DNA from: DATJUF01 sp035524095
Lineage (GTDB): Bacteria > Desulfobacterota > Binatia > Binatales > Binataceae
DNA length: 12,115 nucleotides
Assembly: GCA_035524095.1 (NCBI GenBank)
Contig: DATKPK010000063.1
Span: 1 to 12,115 of the forward strand
Direction: 5' to 3'
Shown: piece by piece, positions 1 to 6,357 of the stretch
Layout of the letters: each line of letters opens with the position of its first letter
Position numbering within the stretch: the first letter of the stretch is position 1
Position numbers and translations under genes: made by a program
The notes under the pieces: generated by a model
The model's database searches: none
What the model saw: the letters and a program-made list of their open reading frames with translations, nothing else
What the model was told of the DNA's origin: nothing

Positions 1-49
1 CTCTGCCCGCCGGCTTTAGTAGAATCTAACGTAAGACTTTAGGTTTTGT

Positions 50-1738
50 ATGCTGAAGCCGCTTCGGCGCGCAGTGCTCGCCTTTGTAATCGCCCTTGCC
101 ATCTTGAGCCTCGGGCTCAACGCGCCTTTCGCCAAGGATCAGGAGCCTCAATCTGCCCAATGGGTCGTTGATATCGTCCAACATGGCCACTGGCTACTAC
201 CCTATGACTACTACGGTTATGTAGAGCGTAAGCCGCCGCTCTTCTATTGGCTCTCTGCGCTCGCTGTCGAGGCCACCGGCGGCCGCGTCAACGAAACTCT
301 GGCTCGCTTCCCCTCGCTGATTGCAGGCGCGGCCCTCGCTGCCGAGGTGATGCTCTGGGCCTCCGCCGCTTTCGACGGCTTTACTGGTTGGCTCGCCTTC
401 CTCTTCCTACTCGGCATGTATGGCTTCGCCTCCCGCGCAACGCTCGCCCTCACCGACATGCTGATGACCACCCTGATGCTCACCGGCTACTACCTGCTCC
501 AGCCGCTGCTCGAAGGCCGCATGTCGATGCGCCGTGCAGCCGTCATCGGCATCGTCCTCGGCCTCGGTATTCTCACCAAGGGCCCGATTGCTCTCGCTCT
601 CCCCGCAGTCGCCGCCGTGATCTACTTGCTCCTAATGCGCACAAATCCATTGCGGATGCTGACCGCCCGATGGCCCTGGACGATTCTGGCGCTCGCCGTC
701 GCCATCGCTGCGCTATGGTATGTCCCGGCTTTCATTGCGGGCCGCAGCAGCGACCTGCTCGGCGTCTTCGCGCAGGAGAACTTCGGCCATTTCATGCCTG
801 CCACGATGGGTGGCACTGGCGAGGCGTCGCGTCCCTTTTATTACATCGCCCTTCGTCTGCTCGGCGGCACCCTCCCGCTATGCCTCCTGCTGCCCGCCGT
901 GATTGCCGCCTTGCCCCGCCTTGAGGAGCGGCTGCGTCGTGCCATCGCTTATCAATCCGCGATGGTCCTCGCCGTCTTGTTAATTTTTTCTCTCGCCAGC
1001 GCCAAGCGCGACGACTATATCCTTCCCGCGATTCCACCTCTCGCTATCATTATCGCCAGTCTCTTCAGCCCCGCCTTTATCGGCCCGTCAGTGAAATTGG
1101 CCCGCGGGTTACGCGACACCACCGCCGGGATTATCGCTCTCGCGGCCGGCCTCGGTACGCTTACGATCGTCGTCCTGATTTGCACCAGTCAGAACCTCGG
1201 CCTCGGTGCCTTGAACCTGCAATCCGCCGATGCGTCATTCGCCGCGATCTTTATCCATGGCGTGTCACAGTTCGATTTACCATTCCTCAGCCTGCTCGGC
1301 ACAATCATTATCGGCGCTGTCTTCTGCATCCTCGGCCTCCGGCGCCACAGGGATTCTCAGACCGGCATTGGCCTCGCCATCATCGCGCTGGCCCTGACGC
1401 TTATCTGGACCGGCTTGCTGAAGCCGCGCGAGGCCGCCACGCGGAGCCTCCAATTCTTCGCTCATGAGGTCCACGAACGCATCGGTGCCGAGCCTGTCTA
1501 TCTCCCCTGGCAAGACCCCGAGTTTGCCTATTATTACGGCAGGGATGTGCCGCCGCTGCCACGGGCTTTTGCCCACAACGGCCCGCCGCCGCTCGCGACG
1601 ATCTACTTCGTCGTCCGCCCCAATCAGCTATTCATTCTTGCCCCTGCCGTCCGCGAACGTCTCATTCCCATCCTTAAGGCAAACGTGGTCGGCGGAGGCG
1701 GCCCACCCACGCTCTATCAGTTGCGTCCACCGTCCTGA
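50..1738 (+). CDS. ArnT/PMT-like integral membrane glycosyltransferase (GT39/GT83-type)
   Basis: The 562-residue protein is very hydrophobic, with about a dozen likely membrane segments. It has the hallmarks of GT-C enzymes of the PMT/ArnT group, which move a sugar from a polyprenyl-phosphate donor to lipid A, a protein or another acceptor on the outer face of the inner membrane. After a first helix (about residues 7-25) comes the first outer loop with acidic D30 and E32 (the D-x-E catalytic-type motif), then KPPLFYWL at 61-68 and RFPS at 86-89. LTKGP lies at 175-179, and an EN..HFMP segment is followed by a P-x-YY stretch, as in ArnT-like proteins. The length fits the family (about 500-600). 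The ATG at 50 has a weak AGG at 41-43. A TAGAAT -10-like box lies at 20-25, but its -35 would fall outside the window. The family call is firm. Donor and acceptor cannot be told, so no symbol is given. The downstream gap and promoter suggest it is not part of the nuo operon. Confidence 0.85.
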   Translation: MLKPLRRAVLAFVIALAILSLGLNAPFAKDQEPQSAQWVVDIVQHGHWLLPYDYYGYVERKPPLFYWLSALAVEATGGRVNETLARFPSLIAGAALAAEVMLWASAAFDGFTGWLAFLFLLGMYGFASRATLALTDMLMTTLMLTGYYLLQPLLEGRMSMRRAAVIGIVLGLGILTKGPIALALPAVAAVIYLLLMRTNPLRMLTARWPWTILALAVAIAALWYVPAFIAGRSSDLLGVFAQENFGHFMPATMGGTGEASRPFYYIALRLLGGTLPLCLLLPAVIAALPRLEERLRRAIAYQSAMVLAVLLIFSLASAKRDDYILPAIPPLAIIIASLFSPAFIGPSVKLARGLRDTTAGIIALAAGLGTLTIVVLICTSQNLGLGALNLQSADASFAAIFIHGVSQFDLPFLSLLGTIIIGAVFCILGLRRHRDSQTGIGLAIIALALTLIWTGLLKPREAATRSLQFFAHEVHERIGAEPVYLPWQDPEFAYYYGRDVPPLPRAFAHNGPPPLATIYFVVRPNQLFILAPAVRERLIPILKANVVGGGGPPTLYQLRPPS

Positions 1739-1780
1739 TTTTAACGCCGCTCTTCTGGTCTGAGGATTTTTGGGGCCGAA

Positions 1781-1809
1781 TTGCCGCCCGCCCACCATTA
1801 TCCTATGCT
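1781..1809 (+). promoter_or_regulatory. Candidate sigma70 promoter for the fmdB-like/zinc-ribbon pair
   Basis: TTGCCG (1781-1786, 4/6 to consensus) is separated by exactly 17 bp from TATGCT (1804-1809, 4/6). The predicted transcription start, about 1815-1818, falls beside the upstream GTG at 1819. That leaves about 30 nt of leader before the ATG at 1846. The box sits in the 107-bp gap after the glycosyltransferase gene, where a new transcription unit would be expected. Read by eye only. Confidence 0.4.
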
Positions 1810-1845
1810 AAACATGGAGTGACCGACCACAGCTTCGCAACCGCA

Positions 1846-2181
1846 ATGCCCATCTATGAGTATGAATGCGCCGCCTGCGGGCACCTGAGTTCCAAGGTGA
1901 TTCTGGGCTCCGAGCGTGAGGTCCTGCCTTCCTGCGATGCTTGCGGCTCCGCCGAGACGCATCGGGTAATGTCGGCCTTTGCCGTCGTTGAAAGTGAACG
2001 GTCGCGTCTTGCCAACTTCGATACCAGTCAGGCGCGCGACGATTCCTTCTATCGTGACTCACGCAACGTTGGCCTCTGGGCCAAAAAACGCGCGCAGCAG
2101 ATGGGCGTCGATCTCGGTCCTAAATTTGACACAACAGTCGAATCCGCGCGCTCCGGTAAATTGATCAAGGACATGATCTAA
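1846..2181 (+). CDS. FmdB-family zinc ribbon protein
   Basis: This 111-residue protein begins MPIYEYECAACGH, the near-invariant opening of the FmdB regulatory-protein family (putative_regulatory FmdB domain). Four cysteines, C8, C11, C30 and C33, in two CxxC knuckles should bind one zinc. The remaining two thirds are charged and without recognisable domain, as usual in this family. The family is named after a regulator near formamidase genes, and its biochemical role is mostly unknown; nucleic-acid or protein binding is inferred from the ribbon. The reading frame extends upstream to a GTG at 1819 (nine more residues). I chose ATG 1846 because the family starts at MP-x-YEY and the candidate promoter would place the transcript start close to 1819. 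There is no clear Shine-Dalgarno before 1846. Only 22 bp separate it from the next zinc-ribbon gene, so the two are probably co-transcribed. Confidence 0.85.
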   Translation: MPIYEYECAACGHLSSKVILGSEREVLPSCDACGSAETHRVMSAFAVVESERSRLANFDTSQARDDSFYRDSRNVGLWAKKRAQQMGVDLGPKFDTTVESARSGKLIKDMI

Positions 2182-2203
2182 CGAAGGCTTTTGTGAGGTC
2201 AGG

Positions 2204-2494
2204 ATGAGCGAAGACAGTAGGGACAGGTTTGGCGATAAGATTCACGACCTTGAAAAGGCTCGCGAAGATCAATGGGCTCATCAGCACGATGAGGAACTAA
2301 TCGAAAAAATGCGCCATCGCCATCCGGACATGAAATGTCCCCAATGCGGCGAACTGCTCGACCCGGAGGCCGAAATTGGCGTTGGCGCGATGGTTTGCCT
2401 TAAACACCACGGAATCTGGCTCGATTGGGATATGCTCCAGAAGGTGCGCCATCTCTTGATCGATAAGACACTGCATCGCAAGCCCCAGAGCTGA
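2204..2494 (+). CDS. TFIIB-type zinc-ribbon protein (zf-TFIIB family), small
   Basis: This 96-residue protein has a charged, probably helical N-terminal half (residues 1-43, many Glu, Asp, Lys, Arg and His). A single zinc ribbon follows: C45-P-Q-C48-G-x-LL, then C65-L-K-H68-HGIWLD. The GIWLD ending is the signature of the zf-TFIIB family of small bacterial proteins, whose usual second knuckle is CxxC; here the fourth ligand position is histidine (H68), which can still bind zinc. Function is unknown; nucleic-acid or protein interaction is only an inference from the fold. ATG 2204 has a good Shine-Dalgarno, GAGG at 2195-2198, five bases upstream. It lies 22 bp after the FmdB-family gene and 101 bp before nuoA. 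It has no known link to complex I. Confidence 0.75.
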   Translation: MSEDSRDRFGDKIHDLEKAREDQWAHQHDEELIEKMRHRHPDMKCPQCGELLDPEAEIGVGAMVCLKHHGIWLDWDMLQKVRHLLIDKTLHRKPQS

Positions 2495-2551
2495 ATCTAC
2501 CGGGCGGCGCCGCGCGGCAATTGACGGTGTGTGGCCTCGTTCCATCTCCGG

Positions 2552-2580
2552 TTGACAATTCATCCGTGCCAAACTACACG
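2552..2580 (+). promoter_or_regulatory. Candidate promoter of the nuo operon
   Basis: A perfect TTGACA (2552-2557) is followed after 17 bp by TACACG (2575-2580, 3/6 to TATAAT). The predicted start of about 2587 leaves a leader of only about 9 nt before the nuoA ATG at 2596, consistent with the lack of a Shine-Dalgarno there. The position, in the 101-bp gap just before the first nuo gene, supports it. The weak -10 box makes it uncertain, and readthrough from the zinc-ribbon genes is also possible because no terminator is visible between them. Confidence 0.4.
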
Positions 2581-2595
2581 GAAACGGGCATCTGA

Positions 2596-2982
2596 ATGTA
2601 CTTCGGCTTCGCTATACCGCTCGCGTTGATTATCATCGGCCTCTTGTTTATGGCCGCGATGATCGGCCTGCAGAAGCTGCTCGCCCCGCATAATCCCTTC
2701 GCCCGCAAGCTGATGCCTTACGAATGTGGCGAACCTCCCACCGGCAACGCTTGGATCAACTTCAACGTACGCTTTTATTTGATCGCCCTCGTTTTCGTGA
2801 TTTTCGAGGTCGAAGTTGCCTTCGTCTACCCGATCGCCACCGTCTACCTCGATTGGGTGCGCCGCGGCCAGCGGCTCTACGCGCTCAGCGAAATTCTGAT
2901 TTTCCTGCTCATTCTGTTTGTCGGACTGGTCTACGTATGGGTCAAACGGGATCTTGAATGGCTTAAGCAAGTTCCCGACTAG
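2596..2982 (+). CDS. nuoA: NADH-quinone oxidoreductase subunit A (complex I)
   Basis: NuoA/ND3 is a small membrane subunit at the junction of the quinone module and the proton-pumping arm. The 128 residues form three membrane helices (about 5-28, 60-83 and 96-116). The conserved loop between helices 1 and 2 holds YECGEPP (E43, C44), the flexible loop that closes the quinone cavity. N-x-RFY (57-61) leads into helix 2 with F-E71-V-E73. The usual bacterial motif is FDVE (D79 and E81 in E. coli), so the first acid is glutamate here. First gene of the operon; nuoB starts 21 bp after its stop. ATG 2596 has no convincing Shine-Dalgarno. Identification is secure. Confidence 0.95.
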   Translation: MYFGFAIPLALIIIGLLFMAAMIGLQKLLAPHNPFARKLMPYECGEPPTGNAWINFNVRFYLIALVFVIFEVEVAFVYPIATVYLDWVRRGQRLYALSEILIFLLILFVGLVYVWVKRDLEWLKQVPD

Positions 2983-3003
2983 GCTCTCAGCGAGGATCGT
3001 TAT

Positions 3004-3510
3004 ATGCCTTTGCTCAATACTCTGCCGGATTACGTCCTCACCACCAAAACCGACGAAATGATCAACTGGATGCGCAAATCGAGCATCTGGTACATGCTCT
3101 TCGGCCTTGCCTGTTGTGCCATCGAATTGATGCATACTGGCGGCCCGCGTTCCGACATCGAACGCTTCGGCGCGACTCCGCGTGCTTCAGCCCGCCAGTC
3201 CGATCTGATGATCATCGCCGGCACGCTCACCCTCAAAATGGCTCTGCGCACCCGCCTGCTCTACGACCAGATGCCTGACCCCAAGTACGTCATCTCGATG
3301 GGTAGCTGCTCGAACTGCGGCGGCCTGTTCCAACTTGCCTATTCCGTTTGCGACGGGGTCGATAAAATTCTCCCCGTCGATGTCTACGTTCCCGGATGCC
3401 CGCCACGTCCCGAAGCCCTGACCGAAGGCCTGCTCAAGCTCCAGGAAAAGATCATGGCTGAACGCTGGCTCGCCCGCGAACGCGCCGTCGAGCTTCCAGC
3501 CCAGGCCTAG
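3004..3510 (+). CDS. nuoB: NADH-quinone oxidoreductase subunit B, N2 cluster subunit
   Basis: NuoB/PSST is the cytoplasm-facing subunit that carries the terminal [4Fe-4S] cluster N2, which passes electrons to quinone. All four ligands are visible: the adjacent C37-C38 in GLACCAIELMH, C102 in GSCSNCGG, and C132 in PGCPPRPEA. Two further cysteines, C105 (SNCGG, where many homologues have a non-Cys residue) and C116, are not expected ligands. The length of 168 is normal, ending in a short charged tail (AERWLARERAVEL). A Shine-Dalgarno GAGG at 2992-2995 sits eight bases before ATG 3004. Its stop TAG directly abuts the nuoC ATG, suggesting translational coupling. Confidence 0.97.
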   Translation: MPLLNTLPDYVLTTKTDEMINWMRKSSIWYMLFGLACCAIELMHTGGPRSDIERFGATPRASARQSDLMIIAGTLTLKMALRTRLLYDQMPDPKYVISMGSCSNCGGLFQLAYSVCDGVDKILPVDVYVPGCPPRPEALTEGLLKLQEKIMAERWLARERAVELPAQA

Positions 3511-4017
3511 ATGGAAACGGTCACGATCTTCGAGCGTCTTCAGCAACGCTTCGGCGACAACATGCTCGAAGTCGCGCTCAAACCGCCCGGACTGTTCGCC
3601 GTAATCAAACCTGAAGCTTTACTTGATATTTGCCGCTACTTGCGCGACGATCCCGATGTGGCCATGGATTGTCTCAGCAATCAGACCGGCGTCGACCGCA
3701 AAGACTGCGTTGAAGTCGTCTATCACCTGTTCTCTTACCGCCTGCGTCACGAGGCCGTTCTTAAAGTCCGTCTCCCGCGCGAAAGTCCCGCCGTCCCAAC
3801 CGTCGAGCATATTTGGAAGTCCGCCAATTGGATGGAACGTGAAATCTTCGATTTGCTCGGTGTCACCTTCGACGGCCATAGCGACATGCGCCGCATCCTG
3901 ATGCCCGAGGATTGGCCCGGCTTCCCGCTTCGCAAGGATTTTGTCGAGCCGGCCGAATATCATGGGATCTCGACAGTCCGCGAAAGCCCGATCCTCCGCC
4001 TCGACAAGAAGAAATGA
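3511..4017 (+). CDS. nuoC: NADH-quinone oxidoreductase subunit C (30 kDa)
   Basis: NuoC is the 30-kDa subunit of the quinone (connecting) module. It has no cofactor and braces NuoD. The 168-residue protein carries the family signature at the end of the domain: W102-KSANWMEREIFDLLGV (ERE-x-FD at 109-114), then GH-x-DMRRILMPEDW and G-x-PLRKDF (139-144). The N-terminal alpha/beta part shows the usual SNQTGVDR region (56-63). It is a free-standing gene rather than the NuoCD fusion of enterobacteria. It starts immediately after the nuoB stop (0-bp gap) and ends in an ATGA overlap with nuoD, so the three are probably translated together. A 10-residue Lys-rich end (RLDKKK) is unremarkable. Confidence 0.95.
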   Translation: METVTIFERLQQRFGDNMLEVALKPPGLFAVIKPEALLDICRYLRDDPDVAMDCLSNQTGVDRKDCVEVVYHLFSYRLRHEAVLKVRLPRESPAVPTVEHIWKSANWMEREIFDLLGVTFDGHSDMRRILMPEDWPGFPLRKDFVEPAEYHGISTVRESPILRLDKKK

Positions 4018-5132
4018 GCACCCTTAGAACCGAAGAGATGACCCTCAATATGGGTCCGCAGCATCCCTCGACCCACGGAGTGCTTCGCTTCGTGATTCGC
4101 GCCGACGGTGAGGTGATGCGCGAAGCGATTCCTGACGTTGGTTATCTCCACCGTTCAATTGAAAAAATCGCCGAAAAGGTCGGCTATCACGGCTTTATGC
4201 CCTACACCGACCGCGTCGATTACGTCTGCGCGATGTTCACCAATCAAGGCTGGGGCATGGCCTGTGAGCGGCTCGCCAATATCGAAGTGCCGCGCCGTGG
4301 CGAGTATTGCCGCGTGATTGCCGCCGAATTTAACCGCCTAGCCTCCCATCTGCTGACGGTCGGCCTGATGGGCATGGATATCGGCGCTATGACGCCCTTC
4401 CTCCACGCCTTGCGCGAACGCGAGATGATCAACGATCTGATCGAAGAGCTCTGCGGCGCGCGCCTCACTTTCAACTACATGCGAATCGGCGGTGTCGCTT
4501 GGGACCTGCCGCCCGGATGGCGCGAAAAGGCCGTCGCCTACCTCGATCATCTCGACCCGATCATCACCGAATTCAACGCCCTCTTTTCCTACAATAAGAT
4601 TTGCGTCCAGCGTCTCGCCAACGTCGCACCGATCAGCGCCGAAGAGGCCGTTAACTATAATCTCGTCGGCCCCAATCTCCGCGCTTCCGGCGTCAAATGG
4701 GACGTGCGCCGCGACATGCCCTATTCGGTCTATCCCGAGTTCGATTTCAATATTCCAACCGGCTCCGGCGAATGGGGCACCGTTGGCGACTCGATGGATC
4801 GCTACATGATGCGCATCCGCGAGATGACCGAGTCCTCCAAGATCCTCCGTCAGGCCCTTGCACAGATTCCCGACGGCCCGGTTCTCGCCAAGGTCGTACG
4901 CAATTTCAAACCGCCCGTTGGCGAATGTCAGGTTCGCGTCGAGAGCGCTCGTGGCGATCAAGGTTGGTACGTCGTTAGTGACGGCACCGCCAACCCTTGG
5001 CGCGTCCACGTCCGCACCGGCTCCTTCGCTGCGATGGGTATGATTCAGAAACTCAGCCGTGGCCTGATGATCGCCGACCTCGTCGTCCTGATCGCCAGCC
5101 TCGACGTCATTGCTCCGGAAATCGATCGCTGA
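4014..5132 (+). CDS. nuoD: NADH-quinone oxidoreductase subunit D (49 kDa), quinone-site subunit
   Basis: NuoD forms most of the quinone-binding cavity together with NuoB, and is related to [NiFe] hydrogenase large subunits. The 372 residues start MSTLRTEEMTLNMGPQHPST; H21 in that loop is the quinone-headgroup histidine of known enzymes. The GYLHR-x-IEK signature (44-51) has S48 where the family normally has Gly or Ala. At the position of the headgroup tyrosine (Y87 in Thermus Nqo4, Y108 in bovine), ungapped alignment gives W80, a clear departure. NYMRIGG, GPNLRASGV, YSVYPEFDF and the C-terminal ASLDVIAPEIDR are all present, so the gene looks complete and functional. I chose ATG 4014, overlapping the nuoC stop by 4 bp; the longer frame from 3912 lies wholly within nuoC. 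No [NiFe] cysteine pairs are present, so it is not a hydrogenase. Confidence 0.96.
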   Translation: MSTLRTEEMTLNMGPQHPSTHGVLRFVIRADGEVMREAIPDVGYLHRSIEKIAEKVGYHGFMPYTDRVDYVCAMFTNQGWGMACERLANIEVPRRGEYCRVIAAEFNRLASHLLTVGLMGMDIGAMTPFLHALREREMINDLIEELCGARLTFNYMRIGGVAWDLPPGWREKAVAYLDHLDPIITEFNALFSYNKICVQRLANVAPISAEEAVNYNLVGPNLRASGVKWDVRRDMPYSVYPEFDFNIPTGSGEWGTVGDSMDRYMMRIREMTESSKILRQALAQIPDGPVLAKVVRNFKPPVGECQVRVESARGDQGWYVVSDGTANPWRVHVRTGSFAAMGMIQKLSRGLMIADLVVLIASLDVIAPEIDR

Positions 5133-5145
5133 CCAGAGTCGTCTC

Positions 5146-6336
5146 ATGCAAGCCTGGCTCAACAGCTTAATGGCCCGCGGCGACTTCGGCTCGCATCCGC
5201 CGGTGATGCTGATCTACGCAATCGGCATCACGATCTTCTGCGCCATCGTCCTCTTTGCGATCGCCGTCCCCTTTGCCTCGGTTGTGACCTGGGTAGAGCG
5301 CCGGGTATGGGCGCGTATCCAGTCGCGCATCGGCCCCAACCGCGTCGGCCCCAACGGTTTTCTCCAGTGGCTCGCCGACGGCATCAAGCACGTTTGCAAG
5401 GAAGACCTGGTTCCCACCGAGGCCGACCGCCGCCTCTTCAAATTAGCTCCTTACCTCGTCGTACTTGCCTTCATCCTGCCTTGGGCCGTCATGCCGTTCT
5501 CGTCCGCTCTCATTCTCGCCGACCTCAACGTCGGTATCCTTTACATGACCGCCGTCACCGCGCTGACTGTCGTTGGCGTCCTCATGGCCGGTTGGGCCTC
5601 CAACAACAAATGGTCACTGATTGGTGGTATACGTTCGGCGGCGCAGATTATTAGTTACGAAATTCCCGCTGGCCTTTCGATCTTCCCCGTCGTCCTGATT
5701 ACCGGCACGCTCTCGATGCAGGGCATCATCCTCGCGCAAGGATGGTCGCCCGATCGCTGGTTCATGTTTGCTAATCCCTTCTGTTTCATTGCTGCGCTCA
5801 TTCTCTTCATCTCCGGCCTTGCCGAGAACAATCGCACGCCGTTCGATCTGCCCGAGGCCGAATCCGAGCTCGTGGCTGGCTTCGCGACCGAATATTCGAG
5901 CATGCGCTATCTGTTCTTCTTCATGGCCGAATGGGGCAACATGTTCGTCTCCTCCGCCATCATCGCGACGCTCTACATGGGTGGCTGGCAATTCCCGCAC
6001 CTCAGCTCGAACCCCATCGCGATGAACGTCCTTCAGTTCATCACGTTCAACGTCAAAGTGCTGTTTCTCGTTCTCGTGTCGATGTGGGTGCGCGGCACGC
6101 TACCTCGCGTCCGCATCGACCAGATGATGTCGCTTTGCTGGAAGTATCTGGTGCCCATCTCCTTCATCGACATGATCGGCACGGCGGTATGGGTCGCGTT
6201 CTGGCCCTACGGCAATCCGCTCGCCTCATGGATTATGCTGGCGCTTGGTGCCGCTGCCGCTCTATTGTTTGTTAGCCGCGTCGTTCACTACACGCGTCAG
6301 TCGCGGATGCAACTGTACCTCCATCCGACGATTTAA
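5146..6336 (+). CDS. nuoH: NADH-quinone oxidoreductase subunit H (ND1)
   Basis: NuoH is the membrane subunit that completes the quinone chamber and links it to the first proton channel. The 396-residue protein has about eight membrane segments. Conserved blocks are E51-RRVWARIQSR-x-GPNRVGP (51-69), KEDLVP..AD (85-94), SNNKWS (152-157), R163SAAQ-x-x-SYE (E172), and AENNRTPFDLPEAESELVAG (226-245) ending in EYS (D234, E237, E241, E249). These acidic residues are the E-channel residues of known enzymes. I chose ATG 5146, 13 bp after nuoD; an upstream TTG at 5110 would overlap nuoD and add unrelated residues. The Shine-Dalgarno is weak. In the standard operon nuoE, F and G lie between nuoD and nuoH; here there is no room for them. 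Confidence 0.96.
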   Translation: MQAWLNSLMARGDFGSHPPVMLIYAIGITIFCAIVLFAIAVPFASVVTWVERRVWARIQSRIGPNRVGPNGFLQWLADGIKHVCKEDLVPTEADRRLFKLAPYLVVLAFILPWAVMPFSSALILADLNVGILYMTAVTALTVVGVLMAGWASNNKWSLIGGIRSAAQIISYEIPAGLSIFPVVLITGTLSMQGIILAQGWSPDRWFMFANPFCFIAALILFISGLAENNRTPFDLPEAESELVAGFATEYSSMRYLFFFMAEWGNMFVSSAIIATLYMGGWQFPHLSSNPIAMNVLQFITFNVKVLFLVLVSMWVRGTLPRVRIDQMMSLCWKYLVPISFIDMIGTAVWVAFWPYGNPLASWIMLALGAAAALLFVSRVVHYTRQSRMQLYLHPTI

Positions 6337-6357
6337 GGAGCCGCTTTTCGCACCATT

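Noticed and set aside
247..924. 225-codon plus-strand frame inside the glycosyltransferase gene
   Set aside because: Arg/His/Pro-rich composition typical of a shifted frame. The overlapping frame has the family motifs.
2504..2513. GCGGCGCCGC palindrome after the zinc-ribbon gene as a terminator
   Set aside because: A perfect palindrome without a loop and without a following T-run is not a convincing intrinsic terminator.
3912..4013. N-terminal extension of nuoD by 34 residues
   Set aside because: The extra codons lie within nuoC, and the encoded residues do not resemble NuoD. The ATGA overlap at 4014 is the normal coupled start.
3004..5132. [NiFe]-hydrogenase (Ech/Hyc-type) reading of the NuoB/NuoD-like pair
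   Set aside because: NuoD lacks the N- and C-terminal CxxC pairs that bind nickel, and the set includes nuoA, nuoJ and nuoK-type genes of true complex I.
4338..5162. 274-codon minus-strand open frame opposite nuoD
   Set aside because: Fully covered by the well-conserved nuoD. No motif and no ribosome binding site; caused by codon bias.
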